This document shows, piece after piece, positions 12,508-22,872 of a stretch of DNA of 64,000 nt. The notes under the pieces were generated by a model. The model was not told the origin of the DNA and searched no databases. It was given only the letters and a program-made list of their open reading frames with translations. How positions within the stretch are numbered: the stretch's first letter is position 1; the number at the start of each line of letters is the position of its first letter. Source of the stretch: Papilionanthe hookeriana x Papilionanthe teres (taxonomy: Eukaryota > Streptophyta > Magnoliopsida > Asparagales > Orchidaceae); the NCBI GenBank assembly GCA_022702705.1, contig CM040428.1:98963805-99027804 (forward strand), written 5' to 3'. A program made the translations under genes and the position numbers.

Positions 12508-13570
12508 ATGTCAAGACGAAATTTGGTTTTTATGTTCAAATACGGCTTGAATCAAGTGCTAAACGAAGAGATGACACCAGAAGGAAGTGTGATAAACTTC
12601 GACTTGGATTTTGCCTAATTCAATGTTGACTAGGAAGGGAATATAATGGACTTGGTCACTTATGAGGAAGCTACAGGCCTGTATTCCATGCTCAGAATCA
12701 GTCACAAGGAGGCAGGAGAGACAACAAAGTAGAAAGGTACTAGAGGATTTACATATTCACACCTCTAGACAGCAAGAAATAAGCACATACCGTCAATGAT
12801 CACCACACGGGAAGGAGAGCTAGTTACTGCTACTGTAGAGAGAGCTCCAGACATGCCATTAAGGCTTACTCAAAGAAGCTAATTTCCGCAAGTTCCAAGC
12901 TATGGGCAGACTAAGGAGACCGTTGATGAGCTTCCCCTAACTCTAGAAGATGATTATGAGCCGGAGATGAAACAGACTTCCACTAGCTCGTCAGTCACAG
13001 TAGCATTTACAGAATGCCAAGATTACAATGTTCTGCATCTAGAGGAATGTGAGACTTTTGAGGCATACACAACTGCAATAATGTTGATGAGAAGATGTGT
13101 GCAGCCCCGACGTAAAGCCATACGTACCAAAGTTCGTATAGACCCGACAATAGCAGGAAGTTTCAGACTACATAATGGCCAAAATTTGCAGAGTCAAAAA
13201 GAAGGAATTTGAGCACTATGAAGATTCCATTGAAGATTTGTCAACATCCTGAAAGGAGTGGAGCTGTATACCAATGTTTTCTCAAGAAATGATGAAGAAA
13301 AGATTTTGGACTGCATTTGCAGTCTCAGAGACTTGGGCCAGACAGGCTACCTGAGGGAAAAAGCCTACTCAGAGCCGCAGAAATGGAAAAGAGGAAAGGA
13401 AGAATCATGATTCAGTGTGGTTGCTGCTACAACTTTACAAAGGATAGACAGGGAAATCCCTTAGGAATTTTAAAACACGATGAAGTGGACCCTATGCCGT
13501 TCCCAATAAATAAATGATCAAGAGAACAGTGGAGTGACACATACTGCCAGCAGACTGTATTCTGAATAGC
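12508..13570 (+). pseudogene. Post-integrase ORF of F: shared N-terminal domain plus ALKBH9/10-like AlkB domain (interrupted)
   Basis: The frame opens at ATG 12508 with a domain of about 50 residues that also opens the BD ORFs at 28404 and 41669 (pattern F-x-F-x-N/Y-G, then an acidic stretch, then VI-x-F). A variable linker of about 200 residues follows. From about 13193 the sequence matches the N-terminal half of plant ALKBH9/ALKBH10 AlkB domains. Visible pieces are KKKEFEHYED, LKGVELYTNVFS, LREKAYSEPQKW, QCGCCYNF (13412-13435), GNPLGILKHDEVDP, and an IKR-x-V-E-x-H-I-L-P block just before 13570. Catalytic HxD...H and the 2-oxoglutarate-binding arginine would lie further on, but the LTR of element 1 interrupts the frame first. 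Several stops and at least two frameshifts are present. The family removes methyl groups from RNA, notably m6A; activity of this copy is excluded. Confidence 0.85.
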
Positions 13571-15311
13571 TGCATGACCCGACCCGTAATTACACAGATA
13601 ATTATTCTTTTAAAAGATATGTAAACTTGACCCTAAATTAAGTGACTAGTGTACAAGATTTAAATATCATTCTCAGAAAATAATTAACACACTAGGAGTA
13701 CTAGATAAGTATATGTATCATTTTAAGTAATATAGGATTTTCTTTTAAAAACCCCAGATACCGATCCCTCAGGGAAATAAGTGTGAATCAAAATAAAGTT
13801 AAAATACCGAAAATAAAAGGAAATGCTAATTATTAATTTTTATTTATAACTAAACGAGATTAAAATTAAACATACTAATTTTTTTAAATTATGCAAGAAA
13901 GTGTTTAAGCAAATGATTAAAATAGTTAATTAAAGATACTTTCTCCTTACAAATATTTAGTAATAAGTAGAGGAATTCAAATTGTTTAGAACTTATAAAT
14001 GTTGTATTGTGACAAAGAGGAGCATATATACTCTTTACCCTTTGGTCCAAGCATAAAGAACATTGGCTAGTCTAAGGGTTGGTGCAGTAGTGTTATTAGT
14101 AGTGCTGGGTAGGTCCTAGTCTCTCACTTTTAGATTACCCACCGTTCCTTCTCTATAAGACCTACCAGTGACCCTTTTTCCTCACTTTAAACCAAATTGA
14201 TAGAATTTAGCCTGTCACTCTAAAAATATTAATTTTACGCCCATCAAATCTTATCTCCCTATATATTTGCACTCCCACTCAGATGATTACTTTTGATCTT
14301 CCAAAGTGAAATGTGATACTTACAAGTTAAGAAACCTTAGCCCACAGTCAGTTCCATAAGATTTTTCTACATAATTTAACAATATAATTGGTCAAATTGT
14401 AAAGTAAAAGAAGTTTAGGTATAATATCATCACAATTTTAGGTAAGAAAAAGAAAATTTTCTTAAACAAAAATCAAAACCTCTCAACTTAATTACATTAT
14501 ATTCGTAAGGACAAAGTGAATAAAACTTCTCATAAAGCATTGGATTAACACAAAAAAACATATTCATAATCATTAAGTCCAAAGTACACAACCTATGTGT
14601 TAAGTTACAAATACTTATCTGGAATGTTAACCAAAGAAATCCTTTGAAGTTCTCTAACTTTTCTCACCCTTACAAAACTCTAAACTTCAGAAAGTCACAA
14701 ATACTCACTAAACACTTAAAAACATGAACTTTAAGTGAAAGAAACTAAAGAATAATTGAGAATGACTCTAAAACGACTCTCCTCTATTATAGAATTAATT
14801 ATTATTTATAAAGCTTCAAAAATGACCAGGGGTTGCTTCAGACATCTCTTCAAAATTTATCCAAATTCATTGAATCTTCTAGAATATAACTATCGCGCCT
14901 AAGCGCCAGTCCAGTTCAATTGTTTCATTTAAGTGCTTTTTGCTTCAAGGGACACATCTCTTCATTCAAATTTGTCTAAATTCATTGTATAATTTATTTA
15001 AGGCGTGCATTATCATCTGTGGCCTTCTAGAACACCTTGGAACCGCAAAAAATTAAAAAAATTAACTTCCTTAACCGTCTCTGAATCTTAGGCACTTGTT
15101 CTGGCGCTTTGGCGCCAAACTTAGTTTGTTAAATTTTCTTCATAAATCCTTAATTTTACTCATTTTTGTTGTTATTAGCATTTTTTCATCTTTAAACTCC
15201 TTTTCTTATACCTGCAACCAAAAATATAAATATACCTTTCATTAAAGCATAGTATCCTTAAAAATATAACAATAATTTATCTTCATAAATGTTTAATTTT
15301 AAGTACATCCA
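13571..15311 (-). mobile_element. 3' LTR of Athila-like element 1
   Basis: On the minus strand the LTR starts TGGATGTAC directly after a polypurine tract (15312-15326) and ends with GGGTCATGCA or GGGTCA. The exact end (13571 or 13575) is uncertain. It shares the Athila-like LTR signature with 19653-21299 and 53847-55710, such as the 'aaagaacattggcta' block and the T-rich start. The outer end falls inside the AlkB ORF of element F, so element 1 inserted there. Its other LTR lies beyond the window. Confidence 0.8.
15108..15119. promoter_or_regulatory. Palindromic E2F-like site in element 1 LTR
   Basis: TTTGGCGCCAAA is a perfect 12-bp palindrome that fits the E2F consensus (TTTSGCGC) on both strands. 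It lies about 200 bases inside the LTR on the element strand, in the presumed U3. A related GCGCCTAAGCGCC lies at 14895-14907. Function is inferred from sequence only. Confidence 0.4.
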
Positions 15312-15326
15312 TTCCCCCAAACTTAA
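15312..15326 (-). other. Polypurine tract of element 1
   Basis: The minus strand reads AAGTTTGGGGGAA immediately before the LTR start. A CACTTGAGGACAAG block lies just upstream (15334-15348), a combination commonly seen before the 3' LTR of Athila-like elements. It would prime plus-strand DNA synthesis. Confidence 0.75.
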
Positions 15327-16337
15327 ACGTTACTTGTCCTCAAGTGACACTAATCATTAAAATTAAACAAACAAATTATGTGAATTAGTTTCTTTAGGAG
15401 TTTCCACTTTAAAGTTTAGAAATATCTTAAGTAAAGGTAAATGAAAATTTTGGGTTCATATCTTATTCAGAAATACTTGTAGATTTTTCAAAATATAGGG
15501 TTTAGATATTTTATTTCTTTACTTAAAAATCCTTACTAAAAATAATAATTCTAACTTTATTATATTTATAAGTTTCAAGATTTTCTCATGTCTTATACTT
15601 TAGACAGATTATGTGTGGAACCAATTTTTGATTAGGCCCTTAAATCCTTAAGCTTCTCCTTCCTTCATACTATATATATATTTGTATTACTTTTATATTA
15701 TTTTCCTTTTTTTTCTTTTATTTTTTTCTTCTTTTCTCTTTTTTTTTATTATATAAGGCAAGGATTACTATATCTGCATAGGCCTTTATTAATTTTGAAT
15801 TCCACCCTTCCCTTTTCTAAAGCATAAGGTAGATATATATATTTAACTTAGAAATATAATAAAATTTTAATTATTTTTATAATAAAAGAATTTTAAGTAT
15901 TAAAAATAAAAGTCTAATCCATCCTTTTTTTTCAAAAATACAAATTTTTTTACTAAAGATAATCACAAAATATTTAATATTTCTTCACTAAGAAATTTTC
16001 AACTTTAAAAGTTTCATCCTTACTAAAAATTTCAATTACATTTTCTTACTCATTTCTATATTCAAGATTTTACTTCCTTAATATAACTTCTTTCACATAG
16101 TAATTTTTCAAATAAAAAATCAAATTTATTTTTAGCACATTTGAGAAAAATTAAAATTTAATTTTTTTTAAATTGTTTTTCATTCTCCCCCACACCCCAC
16201 CCCCCAAAACTTAGTTTTTTTAGAGCAAGAAAATAATTGCTGCTATAAAAAATAGTACAGAAGAGTAACATTATGAATAACAATTCAAAGCCAACACTTT
16301 CTAGCATTGATACAATACTAAATAAACACAGGAGCAG
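15327..16337 (-). other. 3' untranslated region of element 1, with a second purine tract
   Basis: This AT-rich stretch has no ORF. It includes a long pyrimidine run on the plus strand (about 15703-15760) and a C-rich tract (16186-16205). On the element strand the latter reads TAAGTTTT followed by runs of 6, 4 and 5 G, resembling a second copy of the polypurine tract. Confidence 0.5.
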
Positions 16338-17591
16338 TCACAGTGATAAATAACATAAGTCCTCAAACAAGCCTACATAGTCATGAGAGTCTAAAAATAG
16401 AAAATAAAAGACGAAGGAAATAAAAACATAAAGGATAAATACTACATAAAAGTAAGAATTCTGATCATCTGATTCAGTCTCCTCATCGTCATCATCTTCA
16501 CCGAATTGAATATTTTCATCCATTGCTTTTGGGTTTGCATATGGTGAAAATCTTGGGCATGTAGGAAAATTCACAGTCTGATCTCCAAACTTTACCAATG
16601 CTTCAACATATTCAACATCATAATCACTTTTCCTATAAACATAGTCTTCCATATGATCGAATTTCTTATCCAAATTGTCCATAAGAAACGGCATCATAAA
16701 CATTTCACTTTGATTCTCTTGATATCTCTCACTCAAAAAAACCCAAAATCCTGGTGGAGGCTCAGTAGCAGTGGATGTAGATGGTCTAAATGTAAAAGGT
16801 GCACTAGGAAATCTACCTCTAGGTTGTTCATAAACATCTACATTAGCCTTTCCAATAGGTTTCAAAGGCTTCAACTGCTCTTCAGAATGATCATACTACA
16901 CACAGATTGCTTGCATAAAGAGAAAATAAGAGATGGAAAGCCTAGCCCAGAAATACTACTAGCTCTCGCAGAAGAACTAATAGCATCACAAATTATCATC
17001 CCAACATCAATCGGCTTCATCTCTTAAATAAAATAATTCAAGATTGCTCCTTCTTTTGTAACTTCACTTAAATGGTTGGACGGAAGGAGAGAAGCAGAAA
17101 TGAAATAGTGCCAAGCTTTAGAAGTAGCATTGAGTGAGGCAGAGGAAAAAATTACGCATTTACGACCTTCCAAGCTCCAGATCCATCAGTCAAATAATGG
17201 ACAATAATATCAAGCTCAGCCTCAAATGGAGTAAATTCTAAATAAAACCAAATAGTAACAGGAGGCAGACCATAAAGCATATTAATCCTCTCAGGAGTAA
17301 ACTCTACTCCTTTATTTTGAACAAATACTTCATCATCAATTGCCGCAGTAACATTTGCATAAAATTCACGAACAACATGGATAATAGCAACAACAGTAAA
17401 ATAACAAAATTTCTCCCAATTTTATGCCACAATAACATTCTCAATTACTCCAACAGGATGATAAAATCATTTTTAGCAATAAATTTTTTGGTGGAGGCAA
17501 ACTCATTGTAAAGCATTTGTGCTTTAATACTAACAAATTTAGATCTATCAAAATCTTCTCTCACCTTTTCCTTATTAGATTTAGGAGCCAT
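16338..17591 (-). pseudogene. env-like ORF of Athila-like element 1 (putative plant transposon protein domain)
   Basis: On the minus strand an ATG at 17591 opens MAPKSNKEK, followed by a DFDRSKFVS motif. After a frameshift come NWEKFC, VREFYANV and FVQNKGVEF, the hallmarks of the 'putative plant transposon protein' domain found in the extra ORF of Athila-like elements. The last 178 codons (16874-16338) are open. They contain a proline-rich linker, a probable helical segment, an acidic run (about 16480-16500) and a hydrophobic membrane-like stretch near the C-terminus. The function of this ORF is unknown; an envelope role was proposed for the lineage but not shown. At least one frameshift and several stops break it here. 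Confidence 0.7.
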
Positions 17592-18339
17592 TTTAAAAAT
17601 GAAGAAAAATTCTAATTAAATTCTAAAATTAAGATTATAGATTTCTTTCACGCTTTTTCAAGCTAAATGTAACTTAAATCCATGGTTCACTCTCTTAAAA
17701 ATCAAATATTTATGAAAATTTTGGTTCACTTCCAAAGTTTAAAAAATCCATTGTAGATTTTCAAAATAACAAAGTGAAAGTATAGATCTAACCTTAAGAT
17801 GATGAAATCTGGTGTATTCAAGCCACAAAACATGAAAAATCAAGCTCAAGATGGAGCCCTAGCACTGGTTTTCGTGAAATAGAGGAAGAAGAAGGTGGTC
17901 ATCAAAAATGGCTTTGAGTGATTTAAATCCTGAGTTCGGCCGGTTCAAGTGAACCGGTGCCTAGGCGCCAAACTTGTTAAAAATTTAATATCTTCCAAAT
18001 TTTTCTTTATAAATTACCCCAAGCAAGTTTAACTCCTATAGGGCCAAATTTTAACATCAAACTCATTCAATTCTTCCAATTCATCAACGAAAAAGAAAGT
18101 TCAAATGTACATTAGATTCCAATATTCTAACATAAGATTTACACAAATCACTTCAATTTCATTCCAGATATTCAATATTGGGTTCAACAAACACAATAAA
18201 TACAAACAAACACATCATCACAAGATTAACTCACAAACTAGATTCAACAAGCACACATTCAACATATTAATCAAACTCCAAATAGACAACACACACAATA
18301 ACACAATTAGATAACACATATCATCATTGCAAGACTTCA
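17592..18339 (-). other. Non-coding stretch of element 1 with inverted repeats
   Basis: No supported ORF is present. It holds an inverted repeat with 8-bp arms CCGGTTCA/TGAACCGG (17940-17957), followed by TGCCTAGGCGCCA (17958-17970), which is related to the GGCGCC palindromes elsewhere in this element. Confidence 0.5.
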
Positions 18340-18741
18340 CTAATTGTGATCAGAACCTTCATTCTCTGCATCACATGGTAGATTGCTACGAACAAAGGAG
18401 TGAAAGAAAGGAACACGAGGAAATTCCATGGTCATTTTCTCATCAATCCAATTATTCTTGGCATACATTGTTACCTGATAATCTTCAAAAGAAGCCATAT
18501 GATTAGATTGATGCTTCATTTGCCATTCCATATGCTCATATTGATGGAACATCTCATGCATCCTATTGTTAATAAGTAGCAACTCCTCTTCAATCTTCTC
18601 AAATCGGTTAATATTCCTCTCCAAACACATTGCCAAATATTCATTGAAATAAATTTGTGATTCCTTGTGCACAAACTTATCTTTATTCTCCAAACTATTG
18701 TTTCTAGTCTCCATGGAATCTAACAAATCATAATCTCTCAC
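18340..18741 (-). CDS. Small ORF of unknown function between integrase and env-like ORF of element 1
   Basis: An uninterrupted frame of 133 codons lies on the minus strand. It is rich in E, K, M, N and Q with heptad-like spacing of hydrophobic residues, so residues of about 30-90 probably form a coiled coil. It ends in an acidic tail. Position (after integrase, before the env-like frame) and composition resemble the C-terminal helical part of Athila-type extra ORFs. It may therefore be a displaced or duplicated piece of that ORF rather than a separate gene. I cannot assign a function. Confidence 0.4.
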   Translation of the reverse strand: MRDYDLLDSMETRNNSLENKDKFVHKESQIYFNEYLAMCLERNINRFEKIEEELLLINNRMHEMFHQYEHMEWQMKHQSNHMASFEDYQVTMYAKNNWIDEKMTMEFPRVPFFHSFVRSNLPCDAENEGSDHN

Positions 18742-19136
18742 TAAATTTTGACTCTTTCGGTTAATTAATGGAGGAGATACTCATTAGGGACAAAGACAGA
18801 CCATTTTATAGGGAATGAAATGGTTAAAACTGCAATTTAGTGGTTTTTCCCACCTCCAGTAACTATGGCGTTTAGGAGCTAATTCTGGCGCCTAGGCGCC
18901 AGTATCACAAGTGTCTGGCGCTATGCGCCAATATCCTAAAATGTATTATTTCACATAACGTCATATTTAAATCTTTATTAGGTGTTAAATAATTGGTATA
19001 AAATAAAGGATGATCAAATTTTCAATCACAATAATATAAAATCAAATCAAATCAACAATAATATGGGTTGCCTCCCACAAAGCGCTTGGTTTAATGTCGC
19101 CAGCCCAACTTATCCATATTTTTTACTCTGACTGAC
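18742..19136 (-). other. Post-integrase region of element 1 with conserved GGGAGGCAACCC motif
   Basis: On the element strand 19100-19064 reads GACATTAAACCAAGCGCTT and then GTGGGAGGCAACCC. This motif is commonly found just after integrase in Athila-like elements. A perfect 18-bp palindrome (18885-18902) and a second GGCGC cluster (18917-18929) follow. No ORF. Confidence 0.6.
18885..18902. repeat. Perfect 18-bp GGCGCC palindrome
   Basis: CTGGCGCCTAGGCGCCAG equals its own reverse complement. It contains two GGCGCC cores and stands out in AT-rich surroundings. Confidence 0.9.
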
Positions 19137-19652
19137 TCAGATCTATTGATTCTTTATAATAAGGCATGTTTTCTCAAATATAGGTTTTCAATCTTTGCCA
19201 TTTACTTTAAATAATTTATCAATCTTTGGATCTTTTATATACATAGCTCCGCAAGGATAAACTTTTTTCACAATATAGGGTCCCATCCACATCGACTTTA
19301 GTTTTGCAGAAAATAATTTCAATCACGTATTATATAATTAAACTTCTTGTCCAGGCTCAAAATTCTCTTTTAAAATCTTCTTTTCATGTAAATTCTTCAT
19401 CTTTTCTTTATAAATTCTAGCATTATCGTAAGACTCATTTCTAATTTCATCAAGCTCATTTAATTATAACAGTCTCTTTTCTCCAGCATCCTTTAAGTTA
19501 TAATTAAATTATTTTATCACTCAATAAGCTTCATAATCTAATTCAATAGGTAAATGACATGGTTTTCCAAATATGAGCCTATTTGGTGACATTCCTATAG
19601 GAGTTTTATAAGCATTTCTATAAGCCCATAATGCAGAATGAAGTCTGTCAAC
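19137..19652 (-). pseudogene. pol: Integrase C-terminal part of element 1
   Basis: The minus strand encodes VDRLHSALWAYRNAYKTPIG, a GMSPNRLIFGK motif, CHLPIELDYEAY, LNELDEIRNESYDNARIYKE, and later LKSMWMGPYIVKKVYP. These are the integrase core end and C-terminal domain of Athila-type pol. Two stops are visible (near YEAY and after GQEV). The upstream part of the same frame continues at 21304 on the other side of the solo LTR: the reading frame is restored exactly when the LTR and one copy of the 5-bp target duplication are ignored. Confidence 0.9.
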
Positions 19653-21304
19653 TGATGCAGACTTTTTATTATGCAAGAACTTATGAACCCAAATTTATAT
19701 ATTTATAATGATTTTTTAAAGTCCAAACTTCAACACAAGTATACTTATCATATCAAGTAATACAGAGCTCTAATAGAGTCCTGGTTATCGATCCCACAGA
19801 GAAGGAAGGTTCCTTACAATAGATAGCGTAATACTAAAATCCAATACTCAAATCGCAATTAAAGTTTAAGTTTACTTCTACTAACAATGTGTAGAAAACA
19901 GTAACAGTTAAGCAAACCAGAATTACTTCTAATATCTTTAAACAAAATTAACTAACACACACACACTAGGCTTTGTATTTGAAAGGTTTTGATATATATG
20001 AAAAGTGTCTTTCCTCTTGTAATGAGTATATGATGTGTGAATGATATAGAATGATTATTTATTGTATTGTGCCATATAGGAGCATAAAAGTTTCTTTACT
20101 CTCAAAAGAGTACCCCTCTTCCAAGCATGTAAAGAACATTGACATATCCTAAGTTCAGTCACTAAATTTAAGGCTAGGCTGGGAGGATACCGACTGTCAC
20201 TACGAAGCTCCCACTCACCCTTCACCTGAAGGCTAACCTTCGACTTTAGTTACCAATCTTAGGACCAAATTGGGGATCTCAGCCTGTCACCCTAAAACCT
20301 CCAATTTGAAGCCCATCAAAACACATTTCCTTATTTATTTTCACTCAATTCCCATGAACTATGCAATTCATTCATGGACATTGAATGGATTCTTCATTAT
20401 TATTGTAGGACACTCAATCCTTTCAGAGTTATTGTACAACAACAAACTTTAACATTTCAATTGGCTAGATCAAAAAGTAAATTATATTCGAAATGAAAAA
20501 CCATCACAATTTCTTCAATACTTTAGAAACACTTTAAATCCACATCATCACATCTCTATGCAAGAAGAAAGACAAAGGAGACTAATCAGAATTCATATAG
20601 AAGACATAATAAAACATAGATTTTATATATAAAAGAAAAGGCATACAAACCACAATAGCAAATACAACATATCTCTTTCTCTTCCCCAAGCAAATCCCTT
20701 GAAGTTCCTTTGAATCCTTTTCTCTCTTCTTTGCAACACTCAATTCCCTCTTTAGAATGGAAAGGAAGAAGAAATCTCTCACTTACTCCTTCTCCTTCAG
20801 TCCTTAGAGAAGAATCCCTCTCAAATCTTCACTTATACACTCACTCTTCCAAACCCTAACTCTAAACTCACACTCTCTCTACTTCTACACTCCTCTCTCC
20901 CTCTCCCCTCTCAAATTTCATCAAAAAATAGTTACATATATGTTAGAAATGAATTCCCAAGAGTTTCCTTAAGCATCCCTTCAAAAAGTCGCCAAAACTC
21001 TTCATTTTTAAATTGCACCGACACAGGGCGCCGACGGTGCTCTATCGCCCATTTAATTCTGGAGTCTCTGGAAGTTGGCACCGGCGGCGCCCATTCTGAC
21101 GCCGGTGGCGCCATAAGCTGTTTTCTCCCTTTTTGCTCCTTTTCACTTCGAATTCGTTCCTTTTTGCTTCTTTTTGCTCCAATCACCTAAAATCATCATA
21201 CCTACAATAAATCATGAAATATACCTTTCTTTAAAGTGCAATATCACTAAAAATGGGTTAAATTATATTGCAAAAATAGTATATATTTTTGGTGCATCAT
21301 CAAC
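19648..21304. repeat. Target site duplication TCAAC flanking the solo LTR
   Basis: TCAAC occurs at 19648-19652 and again at 21300-21304, directly flanking an LTR with TG...CA ends. Five bases is the usual duplication size of Ty3/gypsy integration. Confidence 0.9.
19653..21299 (-). mobile_element. Solo LTR (Athila-like) inserted in integrase of element 1
   Basis: This 1,647-bp LTR begins TGATGCA and ends TGCATCA. It has no internal region and is flanked by a perfect 5-bp duplication. Orientation is taken from collinearity with the element 2 LTR at 53847-55710, for example the 'atcaagtaatacag' block and the 'ctgtcaccctaaaa' block. A GGCGCC-rich cluster (21027-21112) lies about 190-270 bases into the LTR on the element strand. 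It arose by recombination between the LTRs of a complete insertion. Confidence 0.93.
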
Positions 21305-21436
21305 ACAATCAGTTCTTTTAAGATTTATTGTTTTATCTAAAATTCTTTTGGTTTGTCGATTTGAGACATCTGCCATTCCACTAGTTTAATGGTGATAAGC
21401 TATATCAATTTTATGTTTAATTCTATATTTGTTAAG
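21305..21436 (-). pseudogene. pol: Integrase core fragment of element 1
   Basis: The minus strand encodes LNKYRIKHKIDIAYHH, one stop, then TSGMADVSNRQTKRIL, which is the segment with the HPQTSGQ-type motif before the catalytic glutamate of Ty3/gypsy integrase. In this copy the position expected to be glutamate reads D (MADVSN). It continues from the integrase part ending at 55711, 34 kb away, and passes into the part at 19652. Confidence 0.9.
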
Positions 21437-22785
21437 TGATGCGCCTCTAGCGTGTGCCATTTTTCTGCTTGTTTTTTATGTTTGTATGTACGTGCACACA
21501 TTAATGGTTCTATGCAAGTATATGTATCATATCAAGTAATACAAGGCTCTAATGGAGCCCCATTTATCGATCCCCCAGGGAAGCGATGTAAGAGGTTCTT
21601 AGTTAAATTCTAGTATACTACTATCATCCCTTCGTTTGGAAGGTAGATTTAAGTGGTTTTTCTAACATATACTCCTAAAGTAAGTCTTAAGTTTAAAATA
21701 ACTAATAATTACTCCTAATGGAAAATATTAATTCTAAAGATAACCCTTTCTGGATGAATTGGATTGGAAAATTTTGAGATAATAAAATCTACAATTCTTA
21801 TGTAGTGATCTAGATAATGTAAAGGAATGAGATGCATTAAATAATGTATGTGTCAAATAAGAGCAATCATATTCTTTAACCTCTTTTGAGTGCATAAAGA
21901 ACATTAGCTAATCATAGGATTCGTCCCAAAATTCGAGGTTAGGCTTGGAGGATAGTGGCTCTCACTCCAAAGCTCCCACTTCCCTTTACCTGAAGGCTAA
22001 CTCTCGCTTTAGTTTCCAAACACTATGACCAAATTGGGGATTTGAGTATGTCACCCTAAAATCTCGAATTCTACGACCATCAAAGTATGTTTCCCTATTA
22101 ATTTACACTCAACCTCGATGAACCTCACTATCCATGGAATTTGAATATGGTTCCACTTTGTTAAGAATTACACCGCCTTCTCGGATCTCAATGTAATTAT
22201 AATAAATTTTAACACTGCAACAAGCTCTTTTTGTAATGTAAATGAAGTGCAAGTAAAAACCATCACATTTATAATTCAAACTTTTTCTATCATGCATCTT
22301 AATATCCTAAATATGAATCCTACTCATTGCAAAAGAAGAGAAAAAGGAAAATAACGACATAATCTTCTCATGCCACTTTTTTCAAATAAGAAGAAAGAGT
22401 AAGAGAAAGACATCACAAAGCACGAAGGAAACACAACATAAAGCAAATCCACTACATAAGTGTTTACAAAATCATAAGATAATGAAGAACACAATACTTG
22501 GCTTTTTTCCTTTGAAAGACAGATGAAAATCTCTCCCACAAAATCTTCTGTTGATCCATGCAATGCTAGTACAGACCCTCACATATTTTCTCAAAAACCC
22601 CTCTCCAATCTCTCCAAAAAGGTAGAAATCTACATTGATACTCCTAATCTAAGATCTCTAAACATTCTCCATGTTTTTCATAACATCTATCCACTTTTTT
22701 ATTTCAAATCACTTTAAAATAGTGTAGAGATGAATTTCTAAATAGGTGATTCAAGAAACCTTCCAAAAAGCATCCAAATTCAATG
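21437..22785 (-). mobile_element. 3' LTR of Athila-like element 2, truncated
   Basis: This is collinear with the 5' LTR at 53847-55710 from the shared start TGATGCGCCTC up to 'ccaaattcaatg' (22785, equal to about 55219). The remaining 490 bases, which would be the LTR start on the element strand, are missing. The outer side abuts the integrase of element 1, so this is one end of the element 2 insertion. Confidence 0.88.
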
Positions 22786-22872
22786 CTCTCGGGTTTTTGA
22801 ATCTAGTGTTGTAGATGAATTCCCTAAATAAGTAGGCTTTAAAATTGTATGGCGCATATCCATCTTAAGTTC
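22786..22872. other. Deletion junction between element 2 LTR and BD 5' LTR
   Basis: These 87 bases match neither the element 2 LTR at that position nor the giant LTR. Part of it ('gtagatgaattccctaaataag') resembles the nearby 22728-22746 stretch, so it may be filler copied locally. The rest of the LTR of element 2, its RT and integrase, and the first 2.4 kb of the BD 5' LTR are all absent here. Confidence 0.5.
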
